Shown here: positions 52,749 to 61,444 of the stretch, one piece after another | Layout: each line of letters starts with the position of its first letter | Position numbering within the stretch: position 1 is the stretch's first letter | Source of the DNA: Echinicola marina | GTDB taxonomy: Bacteria; Bacteroidota; Bacteroidia; Cytophagales; Cyclobacteriaceae | DNA: 64,000 nucleotides | Reading direction: 5' to 3' | Assembly: GCF_020463795.1 (NCBI RefSeq) | Contig: NZ_CP080025.1 | Location: 5,411,001-5,475,000 of the forward strand | The notes under the pieces: model-generated | Seen by the model: the letters and a program-made list of their open reading frames with translations, nothing else | What the model was told of the DNA's origin: nothing | The model's database searches: none | Position numbers and translations under genes: made by a program

Positions 52749-53981
52749 TCATGTAAATGGCAGCAATTGCTTATTAAGAAGAACCCGTTTGTTAAATAAC
52801 AGATAAACCAACTGTCCTGCTACCCCCAATACTAATAAACACGATGCTGCCCAGAGTATCTCATGATAGGCTGGCATAGCCCCCAAACGAAAAGCATACA
52901 TTCCACCTTGGACAAAAAGCAGTGCTTCTGTTCCTAAAAAACCAAGCAACCAGCAAGCCAAGGCCCAAACCGGATAATCCACCTTAAGCCAATGGTATAG
53001 CATTAAAAGCCCCCAAGCACTCACTGCACCTATCATAAACAAATGAATATAACCAACTATTAGGGGCCGGACAGTAGTGGACATTTCTACGGCAAAAGGT
53101 GTAATGAGTGCTATCTGAAGCAAAACTTTCAAACTCAGAGAAAACAATCCGAAATAAAATAGGTACTTTGCTATTTTCTCAAGCCCGTCAATAGTTACTT
53201 TAATTGATTTCCAAAACATTCCTATCCACATACCCACAGCAATCGCCTGAAAGAGCACTCCTGCTGAATTGAGCAGGTAAAAAACCGAATGCCCATAAGC
53301 CCAAAATAGTATATGAAAATAGGTCAATAAAATACTTGCCACGTACAAGCCCAAAAAAAGCCGAAATTTATTGCCAGTATCTTTAAATTTTTGCTGACCT
53401 ATGAATATCATCAACAAACCTATGGCCACCGTCAAAAACCAACCGTTAAATTGAAAATGAAGGTAAAACTGAATAGCCGCTTGGTATAGCATAGAACCTT
53501 TGCCAATCAAAGCCATAATGGGGCCAATTGCCAAGACGCCGAGGGTAGAAATTACCATACAGCACAATCCCATCCGAAACCAATAGTTGAGACTTTGATT
53601 CCCTGTCCTCATATCTCTCCAGATCCCATAAACAAAGAAGTAACTACCTACTATATGGATTGTTGAAAAACTGATAGAAACAGGACCATATCCCTCTATG
53701 GGGAAGCTGACCATCATTCCAAGTACAGAAAGCTGGGTGATATAAAACAGCCTTTGATAATAAGAGGCATTTTGTTTTCCTTTCGGAACCAACCTATCTA
53801 CCATCAAAGCATAAGACAACAAATAAGCCCAGCCCAATAAAGCCACATGGGAATGCCCATGAAGCCAATTTCGGTAATCTATCCAAGAAATTTCCCAAAT
53901 AAATACCATCCGCAACAACAGGCCCATTACGGCGGCCACCAAAAAATTAAATAGTACCACTTTAGTCCATGATCTTCTCAT
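52749..53981 (-). CDS. Multi-helix membrane protein, cytochrome-oxidase-subunit-I-like
   Basis: From the Met at 53981 the 410-residue protein has about twelve helices and His residues in positions like those of haem-copper oxidase subunit I: NWLHGHSHVALLGWAYLL, FYLHFQFNGWF and GYIHLFMIGAVSAWG. It lacks the usual catalytic motif of terminal oxidases. Relatives are found with nos and NO-detoxification genes in Bacteroidota and have no settled role. It stands at the head of the nos operon. Confidence 0.7.
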   Translation of the reverse strand: MRRSWTKVVLFNFLVAAVMGLLLRMVFIWEISWIDYRNWLHGHSHVALLGWAYLLSYALMVDRLVPKGKQNASYYQRLFYITQLSVLGMMVSFPIEGYGPVSISFSTIHIVGSYFFVYGIWRDMRTGNQSLNYWFRMGLCCMVISTLGVLAIGPIMALIGKGSMLYQAAIQFYLHFQFNGWFLTVAIGLLMIFIGQQKFKDTGNKFRLFLGLYVASILLTYFHILFWAYGHSVFYLLNSAGVLFQAIAVGMWIGMFWKSIKVTIDGLEKIAKYLFYFGLFSLSLKVLLQIALITPFAVEMSTTVRPLIVGYIHLFMIGAVSAWGLLMLYHWLKVDYPVWALACWLLGFLGTEALLFVQGGMYAFRLGAMPAYHEILWAASCLLVLGVAGQLVYLLFNKRVLLNKQLLPFT

Positions 53982-54081
53982 ATGACATCTTGTTTCCTTT
54001 AATACAACATTCTTCTCAATAATTAACAAATATTATTCCGCACAAATAAACATTTACGTTATTTAATTTGTGTAATAAATA

Positions 54082-54771
54082 TTATATCCGATTTATATTG
54101 CTTTCAAAAGCAATCGCTTTTGGAAATAGAATAGCACTTTCAAGGAAAATATGTAAATGAAGCTCTTTCTCAAACTCATTTAGTAATGCGAATGCCACCT
54201 TGTAAGTCTTGCAGGCATCCTTTGGTGGACAATAATCAGATGTCAAGTTTCTAATCTGTTTGAAATCATCCACATCCAATTCATGCTCTCTCATCATTTG
54301 CAACACATGGTATTTGACCGATCTAAACCTAGGATCATCCAAACTACTTCCCTCATTTGCCAATTGGACCATTTTTCTGATATAAGGAAAAAGTATTAAT
54401 TCTTCTTTCAATAAGTCGCTATTAAGCTCACTAGCTACCTTACAAAAACCTCTATAAATATCCAGCAATTCTATATGATCATCTCCGTGTAACCGGCACA
54501 GCTTATTCAGCATATCCAAAAGCACGGGAACCCTTTGCTCTATATAACTATGGTGCTTCTTTTCAATATAATCTGCCAATAAGTCTATGGGCCAAGTGAA
54601 AAATTCCTCTAAGGAAACGCTCTCTTCCGACTGTATTAATCCCAAAGCCTTCATTAGATTACCAGGCTCCAATCGAAAACCCGTACAGTCATTTTTAAAG
54701 ACCTGAAAGATAGCTGCATTAAGATTTTCAGACACCAACTCATCATTTGGTTTATTGTTAAAAGTCATCAT
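54082..54771 (-). CDS. Second RIC-like hemerythrin-domain protein, ScdA_N Cys pair lost
   Basis: The hemerythrin part (YIEKKHHSYIEQRVP, LLKEELILFPYIRKM, MREHELDVDD, LHLHIFLESAILFP) parallels the RIC at 41651. The N-terminal segment reads KNDCTGFRLEPGN, without the CC pair, so its electron or iron handling may differ. The frame starts at 54780. I prefer Met4 (54771) because this places the shared upstream box 11 bases before the start, as in qNOR. A palindrome upstream matches that of the first ric gene. Confidence 0.75.
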   Translation of the reverse strand: MMTFNNKPNDELVSENLNAAIFQVFKNDCTGFRLEPGNLMKALGLIQSEESVSLEEFFTWPIDLLADYIEKKHHSYIEQRVPVLLDMLNKLCRLHGDDHIELLDIYRGFCKVASELNSDLLKEELILFPYIRKMVQLANEGSSLDDPRFRSVKYHVLQMMREHELDVDDFKQIRNLTSDYCPPKDACKTYKVAFALLNEFEKELHLHIFLESAILFPKAIAFESNINRI

Positions 54772-54782
54772 AAAGCTCACTA

Positions 54783-54814
54783 TTAAGATTAAAACACCTT
54801 TTTATCTTTTATAT
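54783..54814 (-). promoter_or_regulatory. Upstream box shared with ric and qNOR (second ric copy)
   Basis: It has 28 of 32 positions in common with 45266-45297. The coding-strand part ATATAAAAGATAAAAAGG resembles the half-site AATAAAAGACAAA of the nearby palindrome. Confidence 0.5.
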
Positions 54815-54948
54815 ACTTAAAATATAATCATCCCCAGATCTTCTTAATATTATTTGTCAATCTTTTATTAATACTGACCCGTCCGAATTTTCAGAAACAA
54901 GAGACATCTTCCCCACATATTTCTATCTATAAAGTTAAGTTTTATTTG

Positions 54949-54974
54949 AATAAAAGACAAATTTGTCTTTTATT
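54949..54974. promoter_or_regulatory. Perfect 26-bp palindrome (candidate NO-regulon operator)
   Basis: AATAAAAGACAAA is followed directly by its reverse complement. It differs at only two positions from the core of the palindrome at 42452-42493. It lies between the end of queD and the second ric gene. Confidence 0.6.
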
Positions 54975-54975
54975 A

Positions 54976-55392
54976 TTATCTATCATTAATCCATTCTACA
55001 AAACAGGTATTAGTTTCTGATAGTTTTAACCGGTACAGTTCTATATTTTTTGGTAGACCAATGGCTATTTTTTCCTTTATCCAAAGTATCAATCTCTCAG
55101 CAGTTGGCTCAAATGGTAACCATAAAACATCCTCTCCACTAATGGCAAATCGCTTAATATTTTGATGGTTGTCTTTCAGTACCAGTCGATGGTCCAGTAA
55201 AATGATCACTTCCTTTTCTACCAGCTCCTTGATCACATTGAAGTCAACAAGCATATCTGTGCCTTCTGCCAATTCCCCTGTGATACTTACTTCCAACTTA
55301 TAACTATGTCCATGCAAAAAAGAACATTTACCCTTATAATCAGAAAGCAAATGGGCCATTTCAAATTCAAATCGTTTAGTTATGCTCAGCAT
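54976..55392 (-). CDS. queD: 6-pyruvoyl-tetrahydropterin synthase/QueD family protein
   Basis: This 138-residue protein has the zinc ligands in MAHLLSDYKGKCSFLHGHSYKLEV and the catalytic Cys in KCSFLHGH. A conserved FNVIKELV segment and an ETNTCFVEW C-terminal motif follow. QueD makes carboxytetrahydropterin for queuosine; PTPS homologues make pterins. It overlaps nadB by 17 bp, an unusual partner. Confidence 0.8.
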   Translation of the reverse strand: MLSITKRFEFEMAHLLSDYKGKCSFLHGHSYKLEVSITGELAEGTDMLVDFNVIKELVEKEVIILLDHRLVLKDNHQNIKRFAISGEDVLWLPFEPTAERLILWIKEKIAIGLPKNIELYRLKLSETNTCFVEWINDR

Positions 55393-56917
55393 GCTCTTCT
55401 AATTGATCTTTAAAGGATTTGCACATAACTTCAGCTACATCCAATAAATTCTGAAGTTCTATACCAGATTTGCTGGCTAGTTTGCGTTCAATGATGATTT
55501 TCCATTTTTCCACCTTACTACTTACCTGATTTATTAATGTTATTTGATCTTTACTGAAAATCAACTTGTTCATTTCTTTTTGAAGAGATGTCCTAATTTC
55601 CAAAAATTGAGGAACTTCCTCTAAGGAACATTTACCCATTTCCTTAATACCTTCACTTATATTCAATGGCGGATTAGATATTTCGAATTTCACAAGTTCC
55701 TTTGCCAATTTCCGTGCAAATACCACTCCTTCTGTCAATGAATTGGATGCCAATCTGTTTTTACCGTGCAGTCCTGTGGATGCACATTCTCCCAAAGCAT
55801 AAAGCCCTTCCAAACTGCTCCTTCCCAGTAAATCAACTACTATACCTCCACACTGGTAATGTGCTGCTGGTAATATGGGCAACAGATCTTCAGCAGGATG
55901 AAAGCCCAAACCAAGGCAATTTCCCACTACTTGTGGAAAATTCTTCTTCAAACATACACTTCCCAAATGACGGGCATCCAAATAGAGATAGTCTACTCCC
56001 TTACTGGTCATTTCATTTTCCATCAAAGCACAGATGATATCTCTCGTCGCCAGCTCCCCCCTCTTGTCCCCTTTCCATAAAAACCGTTCACCCTGATCAT
56101 TGACTATATGTGCTCCTGCACCTCGCAAGGCTTCAGTGAGCAGTAATGCCCTTCCGTTCTGCCTATCATATAATGCGGTGGGATGGAATTGGTAGTAGTG
56201 CATATCCCTGAGCTCCACTCCCGCCCTACTGGCCATGGCCACTCCATCCCCTGTCGCGATTTCAGCATTGGTCGTCCTGGCAAACAATCGCCCACAGCCA
56301 CCGGTCGCCAGAATGGTAATGTCTGAATGGATGATCACAGGATTCCCATTGGAAAGGTCAAAGCCTTTAATGCCGCAACATTTCTCGAGTTTTCCTCCAT
56401 ATTCAAAAGAAATCCCCCATAAATCCTTGGCCAGATAACCGGATAAGACCTTTATCCGATCATGGATAATGACACAATTCCATAGCACTGAGAGCACTTC
56501 TTTTCCTGTCCAATCCTTTTGATGGACTATTCTAGGATGGGCATGTCCTCCTTCCATGCCCAATTGATAATCTCCGAGGGTTTCTTTGTCAAATTTCACT
56601 CCCAATGTTTCCAACCAGTGTATCGCCTCAGGTGCTTTCCTTACAAAATAATCCACTACGGCTGCTTGATTTACCCATCTACCTGCTCTAAGGGTATCAT
56701 TGAAATGAGATTGGAAGCTATCATGATCTGGACTCATCACGGCGGCCATTCCTCCTTGAGCATGCTGACTGTTACTGTTTCTGTCAAAACTTTTATCCAA
56801 CAGGGTAATTCGATATTCGGGATATAAATGAGCCATTTCCAAAGCACAGGATAAACCCGCTATCCCAGTACCTACAATCAGTACATCCGTATGAATCAGG
56901 GTCTCTTTCATTTTCAA
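55376..56917 (-). CDS. nadB: L-aspartate oxidase
   Basis: This 513-residue flavoprotein has the FAD-binding GTGIAGLSCALEMA motif. The succinate dehydrogenase/aspartate oxidase signatures are QHAQGGMAAV and the active-site arginine in LLTEALRGAGAHIV, plus HYQCGGIVVD and LGECASTGLHGKNRLASNSLTEG. It oxidises aspartate to iminoaspartate, the first step of de novo NAD synthesis, and can use fumarate when oxygen is absent. It overlaps nadA by 4 bp. Confidence 0.95.
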   Translation of the reverse strand: MKMKETLIHTDVLIVGTGIAGLSCALEMAHLYPEYRITLLDKSFDRNSNSQHAQGGMAAVMSPDHDSFQSHFNDTLRAGRWVNQAAVVDYFVRKAPEAIHWLETLGVKFDKETLGDYQLGMEGGHAHPRIVHQKDWTGKEVLSVLWNCVIIHDRIKVLSGYLAKDLWGISFEYGGKLEKCCGIKGFDLSNGNPVIIHSDITILATGGCGRLFARTTNAEIATGDGVAMASRAGVELRDMHYYQFHPTALYDRQNGRALLLTEALRGAGAHIVNDQGERFLWKGDKRGELATRDIICALMENEMTSKGVDYLYLDARHLGSVCLKKNFPQVVGNCLGLGFHPAEDLLPILPAAHYQCGGIVVDLLGRSSLEGLYALGECASTGLHGKNRLASNSLTEGVVFARKLAKELVKFEISNPPLNISEGIKEMGKCSLEEVPQFLEIRTSLQKEMNKLIFSKDQITLINQVSSKVEKWKIIIERKLASKSGIELQNLLDVAEVMCKSFKDQLEEHAEHN

Positions 56918-57840
56918 TCTAAGCTCAACATGCGTTCAATAGGCCTAAGAGCGGATTTCATAAGGCTTTCGTCCAACTGTATTTCCGGTTTTCCATGCAG
57001 CAGGCATTCATATATTTTTTCCATCGTATTCATTTTCATGAAGGCACATTCGCTGCAAGCGCAACTATTATTGTCCTTTGACGGGGCAGGAATCAGCAGC
57101 TTCTCAGGAGCCCGTCTTTGCATTTCATGAAGTATGCCGTGCTCAGTGGCTACTATGAAAGTGTCCTTATCGGAGTCTTGCACATAGTTTAACAAGGCAG
57201 AGGTAGAACCTATAAATTCAGCCACTCGAATTACATGATCTTCAGATTCTGGATGGGCTATCAATCTTGCAGCGGGGTATTGTTGCCAAAGTTTCATGAG
57301 CTTCTCCATTGAAAAAGCCTTATGAACCATACACTCTCCGTTCCAAAGCACCATATTCCTACCTGTTTCCTTGATCAGGTAATTCCCCAAGTTCTTATCA
57401 GGAGCAAATAGTATCTGCTTATCTTCAGGAATAGCCTGGATCACTTTTAGTGCGTTTGCCGAAGTGCATACCCAATCACTCTCTGCTTTGACCTCTGCAG
57501 AACAATTAATATAGGTCACTGAAATGTGATCAGGATATTGCATCTTCCATTCCTTAAAGGCCTTTCCGGTACAGGAGTCTGCCAACGAGCATCCGGCATC
57601 CAAGTCAGGCAACAAAACCTTTTTGGACGGATTGAGTATTTTGGCTGTTTCTGCCATAAAATGCACCCCAGCAAAGACAATCACTTCCGCATCACTGTCT
57701 CTGGCCTTTCTGGACAAATCCAAGCTGTCCCCTACAAAGTCCGCCAAGTCTTGAATGGCTGGATCTTGGTAATAATGTGCCAGGATTACCGCATTATAAT
57801 GCTGTTTTAATTGATGTATCTTTTCTAATAATTCTTCCAT
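56914..57840 (-). CDS. nadA: Quinolinate synthase
   Basis: This 308-residue enzyme has the NadA motifs AVILAHYYQDPAIQDLADFVGDSL, GVHFMAETAKILNPSKKVLLPD and the three Cys that bind the [4Fe-4S] cluster (in SLADSC, WVCTSANA and CACSECAFMKMNT). It condenses iminoaspartate with DHAP to quinolinate. It forms a nadA-nadB-queD operon. The Fe-S cluster is oxygen- and NO-sensitive, which fits the neighbourhood. Confidence 0.95.
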   Translation of the reverse strand: MEELLEKIHQLKQHYNAVILAHYYQDPAIQDLADFVGDSLDLSRKARDSDAEVIVFAGVHFMAETAKILNPSKKVLLPDLDAGCSLADSCTGKAFKEWKMQYPDHISVTYINCSAEVKAESDWVCTSANALKVIQAIPEDKQILFAPDKNLGNYLIKETGRNMVLWNGECMVHKAFSMEKLMKLWQQYPAARLIAHPESEDHVIRVAEFIGSTSALLNYVQDSDKDTFIVATEHGILHEMQRRAPEKLLIPAPSKDNNSCACSECAFMKMNTMEKIYECLLHGKPEIQLDESLMKSALRPIERMLSLD

Positions 57841-58024
57841 GAATACACTTACTAATGTTCTTCCGAAACCAAAACAAAGTGAAACAATTGATCGACTGAT
57901 CCCTATTTCTCCATTTTTTCCGCAATAAAAACCGTCCTGCTTTTATCTTCAGAATTGGAAGGCAAAGCTATAATACAAGTCTAATAGGCACTAATTATCA
58001 AGCATTTAATTTCGGACAAAAAGG

Positions 58025-58040
58025 TATGATTTTAATCATA
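58025..58040. promoter_or_regulatory. FNR/CRP-like inverted repeat upstream of nrdD
   Basis: The arms TATGATT and AATCATA with a 2-bp centre resemble the FNR site TTGATnnnnATCAA. TATCTTTG (58084-58091) downstream fits the Bacteroidota -7 element, which places the repeat near -64. Confidence 0.4.
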
Positions 58041-58123
58041 AGTATCTATGACTTTTTCACTATTTTCCACTTATAGCAATTGATATCTTTGAAAGGTTTC
58101 AAATAATTTTCAACCCATCATTT

Positions 58124-60247
58124 ATGGAACATTACGTCATCAAAAGGAATGGAAACTATGAACCCTTTCGGGCCTTCAAAATTGAGGATGCTCTAAAAAA
58201 AAGCTTCAAGAGCATTTCTGCCTCCTATAACCCTACTATCTATAAAGAGGTTATTAATCTGCTACAATCCCGAACCACTTGGGCTGTAGAGGAAATTCAG
58301 GATATAATTGAAAAATCCCTATTTAAAAATGGGGACTTCGATGCCATGCGCTCCTTTATGCTCTATCGACACACAAGAAAGCTTCAACGTGAACATATCC
58401 AAGGACTAAATGAGGACACAACCTATATCGATAGCACCCAAACCATCGAGGAATACATTAGCAGAACGGACTGGAGAATAAAGGCCAATGCGAATACTTC
58501 CTATTCCAATGCAGGACTGGTCAATAATGTGGCAGGAAAGATTATCGCTAACTTTTGGCTAGACAAAGTATATTCTAAGGAAGAGGGATATGCCCACCGC
58601 AATGGGGACATCCATATACATGATTTGGACTGTCTTACTGGATATTGTGCAGGATGGAGCCTGAGGGTGCTCTTGAATGAAGGATTCAATGGTGTCCGAA
58701 GCCGAGTAGAAAGCCGTCCCCCCTCACATTTCAGGGAAGCCCTGGGACAGATGTCTAACTTTTTGGGCATACTACAAAGCGAATGGGCCGGTGCTCAGGC
58801 CTTCAGTTCTTTTGACACCTATTTAGCTCCTTATATCTTTAAGGACCAGCTAGAATATGAAGATATTCTAAAAGCCATCCGAAGCTTTGTCTATAACCTC
58901 AATGTCCCTGCCCGGTGGGGACAATCCCCTTTTACCAATATTACCCTGGACTGGGAAGTTCCTGATGATTTGAAAGATCAAATACCAACTAAAAACAACC
59001 AGCACCTATTCAAGGGACTGACACCTGATAGGCTATTGGAAAAGGCCCGTAATCGGGGGGTAAAATCATTAGAAGAACTAAAATACAGTCACTTTAAGCC
59101 CGAAATGGACTTAATCAATAAGGCTTATTATACAGTAATGACAGAAGGTGATGCTAATGGTCAGCCCTTCACCTTTCCCATCCCTACGGTCAATATTACC
59201 GAGGACTTTGATTGGCACGGACCAAACACTGACTTGCTATTTGAAAATACCGCAAAGATCGGTTCTTCCTACTTCCAGAATTTCATAGGAAGTCAGTATA
59301 TCATTGATGAAAAAGGGGAGAAAACTGAAAACCCTAATGCTTATAAGCCCAATGCCGTCCGAAGTATGTGTTGCAGGCTTCAGTTGGATTTACGTGAGCT
59401 CCTAAAAAGAGGCAATGGATTATTTGGCAGTGCAGAAATGACTGGAAGTATCGGAGTGGTAACCATTAATATGGCCCGTTTAGGCTATCAATATGCAGGT
59501 AATGAACCTGAATTATACAAAAGACTTACTCAGCTATTGGACATGGCCAAATCTACTTTGGAGAAAAAAAGGAAGTTTATCCAAGAAATGTATGACCGTG
59601 GACTTTATCCCTATACCAAAAGATATCTAAGCCATTTTCGCAACCATTTTTCCACTATTGGGGTAAACGGGATGAATGAAATGGTACGCAATTTCACCAT
59701 TGATCAGGAAGACCTTACCGGAAATTTCGGGAAAAATATGACTTCAGAAATGCTTGATTTCATCCGAAAAAAAATGAGGGAATTCCAGGAAGAAACAGGG
59801 AACCTATACAACCTTGAAGCTACCCCTGCGGAAGGGACTACCTATCGCTTCGCCAAAGAAGACAAAAAGAGATTCCCGGACATTATACAGGCAGGACACG
59901 AACCAAACATATATTACACCAATAGTTCACAAATTCCAGTCCACTTTACTGACGATCCTTTTGAAGCCTTACTGCTACAGGATGAGTTGCAGTGCAAGTA
60001 TACGGGAGGAACGGTACTCCATCTTTATATGAGGGAAAAAATCTCCTCTGCAGAAGCATGTCGGTCCTTGGTTCGTAAAGTTATTTCTAATTTCCAACTT
60101 CCTTATGTAACAATTACACCTGTATTCAGTATTTGTCCAGTCCATGGCTACCTCCAAGGGGAACATGAATACTGCCCAAAATGTGATGAACAACTGTTTA
60201 TTGAAAAGCTTCAAAAAGAATCAAACGAGAATAATTATTCAAATTAA
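58124..60247 (+). CDS. nrdD: Anaerobic ribonucleoside-triphosphate reductase lacking the glycyl-radical tail
   Basis: This 707-residue protein has an N-terminal ATP-cone (YVIKRNGNYEPFRAFKIEDAL, 1-90), the NrdD core (NSNAGLVNNV-like, NGDIHIHDLDCLTGYCAGW, NAVRSMCCRLQLDL) and a zinc-binding end (CPVHGYLQGEHEYCPKC, with His at the second ligand position). It stops at NENNYSN, before the glycyl-radical motif. That motif is in the next small ORF, in another frame. It reduces NTPs to dNTPs without oxygen, so both parts are presumably needed. Confidence 0.9.
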   Translation: MEHYVIKRNGNYEPFRAFKIEDALKKSFKSISASYNPTIYKEVINLLQSRTTWAVEEIQDIIEKSLFKNGDFDAMRSFMLYRHTRKLQREHIQGLNEDTTYIDSTQTIEEYISRTDWRIKANANTSYSNAGLVNNVAGKIIANFWLDKVYSKEEGYAHRNGDIHIHDLDCLTGYCAGWSLRVLLNEGFNGVRSRVESRPPSHFREALGQMSNFLGILQSEWAGAQAFSSFDTYLAPYIFKDQLEYEDILKAIRSFVYNLNVPARWGQSPFTNITLDWEVPDDLKDQIPTKNNQHLFKGLTPDRLLEKARNRGVKSLEELKYSHFKPEMDLINKAYYTVMTEGDANGQPFTFPIPTVNITEDFDWHGPNTDLLFENTAKIGSSYFQNFIGSQYIIDEKGEKTENPNAYKPNAVRSMCCRLQLDLRELLKRGNGLFGSAEMTGSIGVVTINMARLGYQYAGNEPELYKRLTQLLDMAKSTLEKKRKFIQEMYDRGLYPYTKRYLSHFRNHFSTIGVNGMNEMVRNFTIDQEDLTGNFGKNMTSEMLDFIRKKMREFQEETGNLYNLEATPAEGTTYRFAKEDKKRFPDIIQAGHEPNIYYTNSSQIPVHFTDDPFEALLLQDELQCKYTGGTVLHLYMREKISSAEACRSLVRKVISNFQLPYVTITPVFSICPVHGYLQGEHEYCPKCDEQLFIEKLQKESNENNYSN

Positions 60248-60260
60248 AAATGAAAAAACC

Positions 60261-60434
60261 ATGAAAAATCAAAATACACAAAAAAGGGAAAATCAATTAA
60301 AAAACATTTCCAATCGTACCAAATGCATGGTATACACCAGAGTCATGGGATATCACAGACCAGTAGAGAGTTTTAACTTAGGAAAAAAAGGTGAACATGC
60401 AGAGCGCACACATTTTATTGAAGGGAATTCCTAG
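60261..60434 (+). CDS. Separate glycyl-radical domain of NrdD (57 aa)
   Basis: Begins with ATG 13 bp after the nrdD stop and in a different frame. The product contains YTRVMGYHRPVESFNLGKKG, the NrdD glycyl-radical signature with Gly30 as radical site. It is preceded by a Lys/Asn/Gln-rich linker. It would have to dock on the large subunit to form the active enzyme, as GrcA does for PFL. A frameshift in a once continuous gene is the alternative. nrdG overlaps its end by 38 bp. Confidence 0.8.
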   Translation: MKNQNTQKRENQLKNISNRTKCMVYTRVMGYHRPVESFNLGKKGEHAERTHFIEGNS

Positions 60435-61101
60435 GCCAATATATAACATCACTCCATTTACGTTATTGGATTACCCAGACAAGACAGCCTGCATTATTTG
60501 GTTCGCAGGCTGCAATATGCGTTGTGGATATTGTTATAACCCGGAAATCGTCCGTGGAAAAGGGAAACTAAATATAAACCAAGCCTTAGAATTCATTTAT
60601 TCCAGAAGAAAGTTATTGGATGGAATAGTATTTAGTGGTGGTGAATGCACTTTACATCCTGAGCTATACCCATTGATCAAGACCTGTAAAAAGCTAGGCT
60701 TCAAAGTAAAGCTAGACACCAATGGAAGTTTGCCAAAAAGGTTAAAACCATTACTTGACGAAGGCCTTATAGACTATGTAGCCATGGATTTCAAAGCGCT
60801 TCCCGACCAATATAAGAAAATCACAGGATCAAATCTTTATCAAGAATTCGAACAAAGCCTACATCTGTTACAAAAAACTGGGATTGACTTTGAGATAAGG
60901 ACTACCGTACATTCAAAGCTTATTGCCCATGACAGCCTCAAAAAAATGGTTAACCATTTGGAAATGCTCGACTATAAAGGGAATTATTATATCCAGCCAT
61001 TTTTGAACAATACACCAACTTTGGTCCCCCTCCCCAAATCAAAAGGCATTCAAAACCTTTCCTCATTATCCACTTCAAAAATAAATGTGGTTTTGCGTTA
61101 A
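60397..61101 (+). CDS. nrdG: Anaerobic ribonucleotide reductase activating protein (radical SAM)
   Basis: From ATG at 60397 the 234-residue protein carries the radical SAM cluster motif CNMRCGYC and a GGE motif in VFSGGECTLHP. NrdG makes the glycyl radical on NrdD. Its start lies inside the glycyl-radical ORF, so translation is coupled. The gene is complete. Confidence 0.92.
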   Translation: MQSAHILLKGIPRPIYNITPFTLLDYPDKTACIIWFAGCNMRCGYCYNPEIVRGKGKLNINQALEFIYSRRKLLDGIVFSGGECTLHPELYPLIKTCKKLGFKVKLDTNGSLPKRLKPLLDEGLIDYVAMDFKALPDQYKKITGSNLYQEFEQSLHLLQKTGIDFEIRTTVHSKLIAHDSLKKMVNHLEMLDYKGNYYIQPFLNNTPTLVPLPKSKGIQNLSSLSTSKINVVLR

Positions 61102-61105
61102 GTAA

Positions 61106-61295
61106 ATAAAATTATATGATTATCCGTTATTACACTAGTAAACTTATTTCTCACAGCCTGTCCCGGTTTATCGGGAGATTCCACAGATTTACACAGAATA
61201 AAATATCGTTTCTTTGGACTTTTATGTTCTTACTGAAAGAATAGCTTATTTACAAAAAGCTACTGGTGTCTTTGCGGATATACAGATAAAATTAT
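61106..61295. repeat. MITE-like unit 1 with IS1595-type ends
   Basis: Direct repeats ATAAAATTAT (61106-61115 and 61286-61295) flank a 170-bp unit. Its left end ATGATTATCCG and right end (reverse complement CTGTATATCCGCAA...CACCAGTAG) match the terminal repeats of the IS1595 element at 3011-4044. There is no coding capacity. Confidence 0.6.
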
Positions 61296-61444
61296 ATGAT
61301 TCCCATTTTCAAACCAGCAGTTTTATTCCTCACAGATTTTCAATAACTTAATTAATTATTTCCGTGAAACAGGTGTCATTTTTGAGAAAATGTTTTGAAG
61401 GCTAATACTTACTAGTGGAATAGCGAATATACAGATAAAATTAT
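61286..61444. repeat. MITE-like unit 2, sharing the middle direct repeat
   Basis: A second unit of about 139 bp lies between ATAAAATTAT at 61286-61295 and 61435-61444. Its ends ATGATTCCC and CTAGTGG...CGAATATACAG are more diverged forms of the same termini. It stands in tandem with unit 1. Confidence 0.5.
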
